Notes under the pieces: model-generated
Seen by the model: the letters and a program-made list of their open reading frames with translations, nothing else
What the model was told of the DNA's origin: nothing
Databases searched by the model: none
Position numbers and translations under genes: made by a program
Shown: positions 22,195 to 33,200 of the stretch, piece by piece
How positions within the stretch are numbered: position 1 is the first letter of the stretch
Layout: every line of letters begins with the position of its first letter
Origin: Ignelater luminosus
Lineage: Eukaryota > Arthropoda > Insecta > Coleoptera > Elateridae
Length of the DNA stretch: 64,000 nucleotides
Reading direction: 5' to 3'
Assembly (NCBI GenBank): GCA_011009095.1
Contig: VTPC01089958.1
Coordinates: 333,984-397,983 of the forward strand

Positions 22195-24899
22195 TAAACT
22201 GTGTGTTGTAATTGCTTGCTTTGTGAGGAAGAACTTAAGGAAGAAGATTTGGTTACGGTAGAACGACGTCTTCCCAATTTAACAGCAGCAAGTAGGGAGC
22301 TACAAGATAGAAAACATGCATTAGCTAGTCCCATTCAAACAGGACCACACATTTATTTAAATATTTTAAAAACTACAAATGATAAACTCATGATATTTTA
22401 GATTTATGTACTATATTGTCCACCGTTGTCGATCACCTTTTGCCATTTCTCAGGCATCATGGAAACACCTTGATATAGGCCACGCCCCAAACTATCTTGC
22501 AAAACCTCATTAATCCTATTTTTGAGGACATTAAAGTTGGCATATCGAGCACCACTTAGACCAATCTTCAGATTGCCAAAACAGTTGAAATCGCATGGCT
22601 GTAAGTCTGGCGAATATGGTGGCTGGATCCATGTTTCGATTTGGTTTTGATCAAGCCACTCACGCACCACATTGGCAATGTGTGGACGCGCATTGTCATG
22701 TGCGAGAATGGGCTTCTTGACGTTGCGTGCCGCCATCCAATTTGGAATATTGCGAGCCAGAAAGTCTCGGTACACCTCGCCGGTTACAGTCTGTCCTTGC
22801 TATAGCGCCCTCTACTGTCTTTGTAATATGCGAGCAAACGCGGTCCAACGCGGTCCTGTTTGAATGGGACTACCTATATTTTGGAAGGGGAAAAAAGTAT
22901 TGCGGTGCATAAGAATTGTCGGAAAGCTTACATCAGACCGGACACTATTAAAGCAAAGTTGCGGAGAAAAGCGGAAAGTGATGAGGCTGAAGCAGGTACC
23001 AGTTTTTCTCCTGTAAAAAAAACTGCGGGGAAGTGAACTTGCTTTTAATTTTAAAAATATGTGCATGTTTTGTGGTGAAACATGTAATTCAGAATGTGAA
23101 AAGAAAAAGACCGTAAAAAGACGTAAAAAATCTATGAAGCTAGAACGTTGGAATTTAAAGACAACATTCTTAAAGCAGCTGCTAAAAGGAATGATGATTA
23201 GGGCAAAACAGTTACAAGTCGATTAATAGGTGTCCTGGATTTAGTAGCGGAAGAAGCTAGGTATCATAACCCGTTGCAGGTTGAAGTTTCTTAAGCTGGT
23301 GCCTGTAAAAGAGGATGTTGGAAGACCAGACGACCCTGAAATAGCTAAAGTTTTTCAAAAAATCTGTGACTACATGGAAAAGAGTAATGACTCAATTTTC
23401 TGTAGAAGAGTTACTGTTTGTCTCCGATAAAAAAGATTTAGAAAAAGTAACGGCGAAAAGGAAACTGTTACAAAAATATGGCGAGCGAATAGTTATAACT
23501 GAATTAGCGTTCGAAAAGACTGTTGTTTGTTTCCGGGACACTGCTAAAAAGATTTTGAATAGTGATTGGTATTCCGCTAGAGAAGCCAATGAGGAGGAAG
23601 AAAAATTAAGAATAGTAAAAGCAGCAGCAGCCATTATCAAAGAAGATATCATTTTACAACAAAGTGACCAAGAGATCTATCCTGCGCCTGAAAGTCTTTT
23701 GAATGGTGTAGAAGAAGAAATCCCCTTATCTTTGAAGACATTTCTAAATGAAATGATATTGATAGAGAAAAAGGGAGACTCACAACGTTGGAAAAAAAGA
23801 TCGCTCTTTTCGCTCACAACATTATGGTTGCAGTTAGACCTAAATCATTTTTTTTGTCTAATTCAAGTTGGCTTGGGATTATAAGTTCGCATTTCGTACT
23901 ATAATAACCATCATCTCGAAACTTGGTCTGAGCGTCCAGTATAATGAAATATTAGCGTATGAAGCAGCTTCCGCCAAGCAAGGAACTCCAGCTATCAATG
24001 AAGGAGCCTTGCCCAGTTTGTCTTCGATAACGCCGACATTAACCTTAGCACTTTCCACTGTATAGGAGATATTGAGTGTGTTACTCGAACAGAATCGATT
24101 GAAAAATGTTCCTCTATGGTGCGGTCAAAATCCAAGTTATCCCAAAAATCTGATGATTTAGTACAAAAATTTGAAATTAAATATTTTCACAGGGACAACA
24201 CTCCAGGTTTCAAAAGTATTCAGATTGAAGATTTTAACGTAACTAGCGCTATATCTGAAACGTTTTGGATTATGACACTGAGTGATATTCTTTGGTTGTT
24301 AGGTAAGTGGTTGAATGTTTCTCTTCCCCCGTCTTGGAATCAATTTATGGAGAAAGTTACAGAGGATATTCCTTACGAAAGAGTAAAATTTTATTTCTGC
24401 CTTTTGTAGACTTGCCGGCAAGCAGTTATGATGCAATTAATTCGGTGTTAAATTTTGCTAATAAAAACATTTTGAATTAAAGCTTAAACGATGTTTTGTA
24501 ACTTTTGATCAGCCCTTATACGCTAAAGCCTGTGAAATCGTTGCGTTATCTTCTGACTTATCAAACATTACTGTAAGACTTGGTGGCTTTCACATGCTAA
24601 TGTCATTCATGGGTGCAATTGGACATATAATGAATGGAAGTGGCCTTGTGCTATGCGTCCAACTCCGTTGATCAGATGCTGTCAGGGCATTATTATGCCA
24701 GAGCTATTAGGCCCATTTCATGACCCAGATAGCTTTAGGGTATATTATGCTGGATTCTTTACAATTGTCTGATGCAGAGAAAATAGTAGCAGCGGAAATG
24801 CTGCACGATTTTGCTGGTAACCCTCTCGAGTTGGACTTAATTGAAAGAAATGTAGTTCTTGTAGGTCTCTTGAAAAAGTTAAAAACTTTTATGTCTTGA
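22195..24899 (+). pseudogene. Large TE-type ORF of a widespread arthropod/cnidarian family, split by a mariner
   Basis: Plus-strand pieces in order: 22201-22327 CCNCLLCEEELKEEDLVTVE; after the inserted element, GEKSIAVHKNCRKAY; about 23055 NMCMFCGETCNSEC; about 23240 VLDLVAEEARYHNP; 23366-23884 YGERIVITELAFEKTVVCFR, then WYSAREANEEEEKLRIVKAA; 24116-24409 WNQFMEKVTEDIPYE; about 24575-24640 VRLGGFHMLMSFMGAIGHIM; and about 24668-24890 NSVDQMLSGHYYARAIRPHF. The 'GGFH-MSF-GAIGHIM-GSG' and 'NSVD-ML-GH-YARA-R-H' blocks mark a repeat family known to me only as uncharacterised proteins in many insect genomes; its biochemistry I cannot name. The first part has two Cys-pair, zinc-finger-like modules. 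Stops near 23034 and several frameshifts show it is dead. Confidence 0.65.
22328..22870 (-). mobile_element. 543-bp mariner deletion derivative with perfect TIRs and TA target duplications
   Basis: Perfect 19-bp terminal inverted repeats: GTCCCATTCAAACAGGACC at 22328-22346, with its reverse complement at 22852-22870. TA flanks both sides (22326-22327, 22871-22872), the hallmark Tc1/mariner duplication. Inside, minus frame 22775-22404 codes 123 residues of the C-terminal transposase: HDNARPHIANVVREWLDQNQ, then PPYSPDLQPCDFNCF and MMPEKWQKVIDNGGQY. The second and third catalytic Asp positions (HDNARPH, PCDF) are present and the frame is open, but the N-terminal two-thirds is gone. Removing the element and one TA restores the reading frame of the host TE ORF around it. 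Confidence 0.9.
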
Positions 24900-25991
24900 C
24901 TCAATTAAGTCAATATTAGTTGCAATCATTCATATTTATGCGGTAAAAAACGAATCTAGGCGTCGAAACGACTTTTTTTCGCATTTGAAAATTATAAATT
25001 TTTTTTTTCGCTATTTTTTTTAATTACTAGTTGGTGGTATGTAAAAACTAAAGACATGATTTTGTAGGCACTTTTATGTTCTTTTATTTGTTGTTTTGAC
25101 TTTTTTACCTACGACTAATATTTACGGAAATATAAGCGAAAAACCGCGCTCGGACCCCTTTCCGCCACCATTTCTTCAAGATGGCGGACAACGCACACTT
25201 CAGATTTATCAGGACTTTTAGTATGTTATATAACATGACTAAACAAACATATTTGTGAAGAAAAAAAATCTGTTCTAATTTTGTCTACGTACGACCCATA
25301 TAATGACTGTACTATTCTGTCACGTCACAAAAGTACAGCGGTAAAACAAGTTTGAATCGCGAATTCATCATCCAGTTTAATAGTGAAATTTTCAAAAATA
25401 TCTAAGTATTTAAAGTGCTAAGTCTTCAAAGTTTCGAAATACTTGTAATACAGTTTACATAACATTGAAATACCTATCTGCCTTCGAGGTGTTTGTAAGA
25501 AGCAGATTTCATCAAATGTTTAAAAATGTAGTAATCTAAGAAATAGAAGTAGTAACAACACCTTAAGAAAATATAACAAACAAGTTATGTTTAAACACAT
25601 TTAGCAAAGTTTCATACTCAGAAATAATCTTATGAAACTACAATAGACTTTGTTACTACCACTATGCCTAAGTTTGACCTTTTGCTATCCTTTCATCCTT
25701 GTAAATTCATCAAATATTTCTTGTATATTAAAATAGTTCATGCATAAAGTAATGAAAAGTACCGCAAGCATTAGAATAATTTCCATACGTCTACCTTAAA
25801 GGTATGTAAATTATTTGGCTTATTTTAATAAACCCCGTTTTATCAATTTATAAACTCCCTTTAAGTGAAATTCCAAAAGCATTTTATAACTAATTAACGT
25901 GGTACGAATGTAATAGAAGGAGATGAAAAAAAATGTAAATCAAAATTCCTTCCGCTTTCGGGAATTTAATCGTTCTCTTTTAATTTTATAG
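24900..25991. other. AT-rich DNA upstream of the PDE11 GAF exon
   Basis: No exon recognised. Long T runs at 24976-25020. The last bases before 25992 form a normal pyrimidine-rich acceptor (tctcttttaattttatag), so this is most likely PDE11 intron. Confidence 0.5.
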
Positions 25992-27232
25992 GTCTATTTT
26001 CCAAGATATGGTGAGCATGGACTTGTTGGTAATGAAGATAATGAATTTTGCACAAAGGCTCGTAGACGCGGATAGAGCTTCGTTATTTCTGGTCGATTCA
26101 AAGAATAAGGAATTATATGCGACTATCTTCGACGTTGGGGTTGAAGGCACCAACGACGATTCAATATTGGAGAATGAGGAATTCGCGCGTGTTCACACAT
26201 CAAAAGAAATCCGTTTTCCGCTTGGAACCGGAATCGCCGGACAGGTTGCCATGACCGGAGAAATTCTTAACATAGGCGACGCTTATTCAGATTCGAGGTT
26301 CAACAGAACTGTGGACCAACTTACGGGATATAAAACTAACACTATTCTGTGTATGCCCATATTTATTAGAGGCTCAATTATAGGGGTCGTACAAATGGTT
26401 AACAAACACACGGGATATTTCACAAAGGAAGACGAGGAGGCTTTCGAGATGTTTGGTCGATTCAAAGAATAAGGAATTATATGCGACTATCTTCGACGTT
26501 GGGGTTGAAGGCACCAACGACGATTCAATATTGGAGAATGAGGAATTCGCGCGTGTTCACACATCAAAAGAAATCCGTTTTCCGCTTGGAACCGGAATCG
26601 CCGGACAGGTTGCCATGACCGGAGAAATTCTTAACATAGGCGACGCTTATTCAGATTCGAGGTTCAACAGAACTGTGGACCAACTTACGGGATATAAAAC
26701 TAACACTATTCTGTGTATGCCCATATTTATTAGAGGCTCAATTATAGGGGTCGTACAAATGGTTAACAAACACACGGGATATTTCACAAAGGAAGACGAG
26801 GAGGCTTTCGAGATGTTTGCTGTTTATTGCGGTCTTGCTTTGCATCATGCCAAGTTATACGATAAAATAAGACGCTCGGAACAGAAATATCGCGTCGCTT
26901 TAGAAGTATTAAGTTATCACAATAGTTGCACGGAAGAGGAAGTTGAAAGATTGCAAGAAAGTTTACCGTCGAAATTAACTTCAAACGTAGGCGATTACTA
27001 CTTCAATCCTTTCGAATGGGAAGATTATGATAAAGCTCGTTTTGCAATTTTTATGTTCACCGATCTGTTCGGATTGACCCGATTCGATAAGCAGAGCTTA
27101 CTGAGATTTATGCTCACCGTAAAGAAAAACTACAGGCGCGTTCCTTATCATAATTGGACTCATGGTTTCTCTGTTGCTCACTGTATGTACTGCATCATAA
27201 AACATTCAGAAAATGTCTTCCGCCCAAACGAG
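25992..27232 (+). CDS. Pde11: PDE11 exon A (GAF-B and start of catalytic domain), frame broken by duplication
   Basis: The exon as assembled contains two direct copies of a 364-bp block (26091-26454 and 26455-26818). The first copy reads on into GRFKE and a stop at 26470, because 364 is not a multiple of three. Without one copy the exon is 877 bp: one base completing a split codon plus 292 codons, all in frame from SIFQDMVSM to FRPNE. The donor after GAG at 27232 is gtaagt. I judge the single-copy form to be the true exon. Confidence 0.85.
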
Positions 27233-30200
27233 GTAAGTTTTCACATTTATTTACTTTTTTATGTTCATTTCTTTTACTTTCTAAACAATTGTAGAGTTTT
27301 TATGTTACTTAATGCTATATCAAACCCAAGTAAATTTTAATAAAAGAAAATGAGATGATTGACAAAAACAAAGATCCGTAGAATCTTTAATTTTGAACTG
27401 CTTGAACCCAAAATGTTTACCAAAAAGGTAATCCATTAATATTCTAAATTTAGTTTCTTTTTGTTTCCTTTATTTTTATTCTTACTGTAACAGCGTGGCT
27501 GTTGTACCTGGCACCTCCACCAAAATGTTACAAACACTTTAAACACAAATTAACAATTTGAATCGTTTTGATTTTTAATTATTATTCTTCATCAAGATGT
27601 TAGTTGATATCATAAGAAATTTTGTTAAAAAATTTGTTGTCTAGTAAGTATCTCTTTCAGCTGCCAATTAATAAGAACCAACTGTTAATAATAGATGACG
27701 CATCCCACCGGTCAAAAAGTCACAGTCAGCCAGATATTAATNNNNNNNNNNTCTTAACATAGGCGACGCTTATTCAGATTCGAGGTTCAACAGAACTGTG
27801 GACCAACTTACGGGATATAAAACTAACACTATTCTGTGTATGCCCATATTTATTAGAGGCTCAATTATAGGGGTCGTACAAATGGTTAACAAACACACGG
27901 GATATTTCACAAAGGAAGACGAGGAGGCTTTCGAGATGTTTGCTGTTTATTGCGGTCTTGCTTTGCATCATGCCAAGTTATACGATAAAATAAGACGCTC
28001 GGAACAGAAATATCGCGTCGCTTTAGAAGTATTAAGTTATCACAATAGTTGCACGGAAGAGGAAGTTGAAAGATTGCAAGAAAGTTTACCGTCGAAATTA
28101 ACTTCAAACGTAGGCGATTACTACTTCAATCCTTTCGAATGGGAAGATTATGATAAAGCTCGTTTTGCAATTTTTATGTTCACCGATCTGTTCGGATTGA
28201 CCCGATTCGATAAGCAGAGCTTACTGAGATTTATGCTCACCGTAAAGAAAAACTACAGGCGCGTTCCTTATCATAATTGGACTCATGGTTTCTCTGTTGC
28301 TCACTGTATGTACTGCATCATAAAACATTCAGAAAATGTCTTCCGCCCAAACGAGGTAAGTTTTCACATTTATTTACTTTTTTATGTTCATTTCTTTTAC
28401 TTTCTAAACAATTGTAGAGTTTTTATGTTACTTAATGCTATATCAAACCCAAGTAAATTTTAATAAAAGAAAATGAGATGATTGACAAAAACAAAGATCC
28501 GTAGAATCTTTAATTTTGAACTGCTTGAACCCAAAATGTTTACCAAAAAGGTAATCCATTAATATTCTAAATTTAGTTTCTTTTTGTTTCCTTTATTTTT
28601 ATTCTTACTGTAACAGCGTGGCTGTTGTACCTGGCACCTCCACCAAAATGTTACAAACACTTTAAACACAAATTAACAATTTGAATCGTTTTGATTTTTA
28701 ATTATTATTCTTCATCAAGATGTTAGTTGATATCATAAGAAATTTTGTTAAAAAATTTGTTGTCTAGTAAGTATCTCTTTCAGCTGCCAATTAATAAGAA
28801 CCAACTGTTAATAATAGATGACGCATCCCACCGGTCAAAAAGTCACAGTCAGCCAGATATTAATTTTGGCTGCCATTTTCTAATAGAACTCTCATTGACT
28901 TCTTTTCTTAAAGGTTGTTAAGACTACTATTGCTTGAAATTTTTCTGTGCTCAATTTCTGTCCACGATCGACCAATAAACTAGAAACAAAAGGAAAGATT
29001 TTGGTCAAGTTGGGACTTCGATAGTTTTTATAGAACACGCGATATTACTTTTTTTTTAGAAAAGTTATCAAACTAAACATAACTTACAGAAGATTGCCAA
29101 GAGACTTTGAAGTAGGCACAGTTTGATATTATGCGTGTACATGCTATTGAAGCGAACCGCTACCCCGTCTAGAATTGGTACCTCTGGTCGCTGGAAGCTT
29201 CCTCCATCACGATTTAGACGTTCCCTGGCTGTCTGAGCATAAATCGTCGAGACGTGAGGCACCACGCAAGCCACCGACGTCTTCGCAGCATTCGGCCGTT
29301 TTAGTACGGGCTTGCGTGATGCTGAAGAACAAAAAACCTTTTTTACTATTGTCCTGGACTTCAACATTGTTCTGGTGGTCCTAACTAAATACTTTGTTGC
29401 TGTTGCGTCATTTTTGGCAAAATACTCATCGTCCATCGAAGACACTATGAATCTTTGAAACGACGCTCCACACTGTCCAATTCCACTATTCAATGGATTC
29501 ATTATCACGAGAGTACATTTGATAATACTGCAGAGTAATCAGTGTTTTATGTTCTGCAGACGAGTGAAAACTTTAGCAGACGCTTCATCTACTATTCATC
29601 TCGACTACTCGAGCCAGTCCCGAGAGTCCGAAGTCTTCAGACTGCATCTACTTTGGTCACCGTATAGATTAGGGGCCATAAACGTCGGAAGAGTGTCATG
29701 AAGAAGGATGTCGTCTACAGGCGCCAAATTCAGCTGCCGCGCTTTTCTGAAGGTCTGCAATGAAAACGTCTTGGGATGAGATCAGTACTGTTGGCATCTC
29801 ACATTGCACTGTTCCATACCTAAACTTGACTACACTCCACGTTGCTCTGAGGTCTAGGTTACCCCAAGCAAACAAACCCGACTATAATTTATTATTACAG
29901 CCGACGACTCGAAGCATCGATAGCAATCGCCATCGCTCTTATCACCACCACCATCTACCATCAGGTCTATTGCCTCTTCTTGTGCTTGTATTTATCGGCT
30001 ATTCCATCTTTTAAATTCACTATTTGAGAACTGAAGACAAGACTAATTCCTAAACAGGCGGTTGTTTATTACTGTTTAATCGTTATTCGCTCTTCTCTTT
30101 AGGATAAGGAGAAAACCTTAAGTTTAACAAAGATAATTATTTATTAGAAAAGATGTTAACAAAAGATCTGATAGATACATATTATAAGCAATTCCATTAT

Positions 30201-33200
30201 TAACAGAATGCAGCTAGATAATAAGGTTATAGATTTTTGATCCAAAAAAGCTAGTTTTGCCCCCTGCGCTCGCTTCTGCTGAAGGTAACTGAAAATGACG
30301 GTTAACGCAAAGATTTTATGTGTGTAGTGGCTTTGTATTGAAGTGAGGGCAGTGCGGCAACAACCTCTGTTAACAGTTCCGTGTAGTGTTTGTTTGAGGT
30401 AGACATCGGCAGTGGTTCCTTCCGTTCCTTATCAGTGCGTATGCACTGGCCCGTGTCAGGCACGTCCGCCCCCCCGGAGATCTCACCCCGGGTGACGTGT
30501 CCTGTTGCAACTGCTTCTGGCAATCTTCCTTTCGGGGGAACGAAGGCCTGTCGTTGCCTAGGGGAAGAGGCGCGTTGATTTCCATGCTTTCCCAGATGTC
30601 CACACTTCGAACTCGTCCCGCGTCGCAACGGTAGTAGGTTGGCGGCCCCGAAGTCTTCTTTGCCACTGTCACCGTTTGCGACTAGCGGTCGCTACCGAAC
30701 TAACCCCTACACCGCGAAGTCTGGCTCTCGAAAACCATTTTTATGTCGCGTTTAGCAACTGTTATGGCGAGTTCAAGCTCTCCTCTTGTGCACGTTGCTC
30801 GCTTCTTCACCATCATCACGACCATCATCTCGATGGACCAACGTTGCTCGCGACAATCAATGGATATCTAACCATGTCCATCGCTCCTGTAGCGGGCCTC
30901 ATCATGGCTTTCTACAACATCAGCAAATACCCGCAAGACATCAGTTCGTCAGACATTTAAATTTGGATTGCGCGAGGTCCTTATCTTTGGAATTTGCAAA
31001 ACGTCGCAGAGAGCGTCCCATTTAATGACATTACGCTCTTTACTATCCTTGTAATAGTAACATCCTTCGTCCAAAAAAATTAAACTTGCGCGATTATATT
31101 TATTTGATTCGTGTCACGGCCGCCATAGTGGGCACACAACATAAGCCGATTTGGGCTACATCGGGATCAATGACCTTTACAACTAAAACTTCGTCTCGAC
31201 GCCACAATGGGCCAGTTTTTCCAAACAAGTTTGCCTTAAAACAGCAGCTAGTAACCGACGCTCTTTATTTACCGTCATTCTGCCCTTCAACGAAATTCTA
31301 TCAAAACCACGCCACCAACATCCACTTTAGGTACCAAGAATGACCGCCCAGTTCTATAACATCAACTCCCTCCAGTCCGACGCCATTCCACCCATGTTGC
31401 CAACGGCCCTCCTCCTGCCGCTGCAACCACTGCATAAGAGTCTAGAAGACAACTACAATCTACCTTTCCGATTTCCATCGCTTGGTTTAGTATGGGCAAA
31501 CGGGAAAAACAAACGTATTTTGCCTCGCTACCTATTAAACCATCAACTCGGCTGAAGAAGCTCCATGGCGCTTAAAAGGGTCTGCCGCCTTTGACGGCGA
31601 ATTAACGTTGAACTCACTCACTTCTCTGTTCAATTACTGATTTTCCGAGGTTCTAGTTGCCGGCTATATGGCGTGGATTCAAAAATTCCCATTCATTTTG
31701 GAATCAAGTCGTTGGCTTTGTCAAGAGGAATGTTTGTGTTTGTTTTCAGATATTTTTCTGAGGAATGGGGATAGAATCAGAGTGTTTCGACTGCGTTTTC
31801 TATGTTTTGTCTACCACCCTCGTCACGTATGATTTATGAATCCTAGTTGCACCTTTTTAAGAAGAATTTTCGCCAGGTTGCACTTTCTTCAAACTGATCA
31901 TTCTTCTACAGGTTGTCTATTTCTTGGTGGAAATGGCAACTCTATAATCAATGACTGGTTTGATCAGAATCTTGTACGCATGGAGCAATGTTCTGGGATG
32001 GCTACCTTACGTTGCATGGTACTGTCAAAGATTTCCAGGTTGATCTCAATAGTTGACAGTTTTAAAACTATAAGTCTGACTTACCTAGAGAGACATATTT
32101 AAAGTTGGAAGAATTGGAGGCTTGAATGAGTACTGTGATGCGATACCCATAAGAAAACGGAACAAATTTTATAACGGCAGGTTTTTGTCCTACTTTGATC
32201 AGCTTGAACCTCTTCTATTCATCTCTGAATCAACTGTATTTTAGGTCAACTTAAGACTAACTTTTCTTTGGGAGTATCAGTTCATAAAATGCTCAAAGTA
32301 GCTTAAACTACAGATCTCTAACTGCTAGATTTTTAAACAAACCATGAAAGGTTTCTTGTGGACGCCCTACTTCTTTCTTGCCTTGAACAAATTCAGGTTT
32401 TTTGAGTTTACATTGTCTATCCGCTATAATCATTGGCTTGAAAGAAGTGATCCATTTGATGAAAAGATACTTAACCGAGAACTCGAAACTTTAAACAAAT
32501 CAATGCTGTAACGTAACAAAACGGATATGCTCTTTGCAAAGACTGCCCTTTCCTTCCGTATCAGCCATGTTACATATATGTACCTTGACTTTAACTAGAT
32601 GCATATGGAAACGAATTCTAATTTTTGCTGATGGGTCGATTTATCAAAGAATAACTTACTAAATACTTTACTGAGTTAATTTGTAATATAACCTAGATTA
32701 ATGAGAGTTTTTGCGGTGTCATTTAGAAACTACTATAAATTGTATCAGAACTTTGTAACTAAATATTTGCTGGCGATTTAATTAAAACTTCATTAACCAA
32801 CAAGTTCTTCCAAGTTAGATATCTACATAAAATACTACAGGAAACTGAAAACTTTATATTTCATTAGAATGACTTCTAATTTTTTCAAACTAAAGAAAAA
32901 GCAGAAGACAACTTCAATATTAGCATTTTCTTGTAACTCTAACCCAATTACAAGTAAAAAAGTTTTATAAAGTCCACTAAAAGGTCCTTTATTCAATTTC
33001 TCTCCTGAATGTCATCAGTTTCCTTTTTAGAAACTTTTTTTTGCACGCCGCTACAGTTCTGGTATATCAACAACTTGTTGCTTTTGTCAACGTATAATGC
33101 GCTTATAAAGGAATTTTCTTACTTAAAGGGGAAACTTTTTCCTGTCGTGTTATTATTCTCCGTTTCGATATAATTATTTATTCAAGAATATTAGGTTTAA

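Noticed and set aside
27798..28463. Apparent second PDE11-like gene
   Set aside because: It matches 26629-27741 through both exon and intron with no difference I can see and ends exactly at the gap. It is an assembly overlap, not a paralogue.
29068..29508. 146-residue minus-strand open frame
   Set aside because: No recognised domain, uneven composition, lies at the edge of a repeat zone inside a PDE11 intron.
30302..30672. Overlapping open frames of about 100 residues in the GC-rich island
   Set aside because: High GC lowers stop frequency; frames on both strands are equally open and none shows a family motif.
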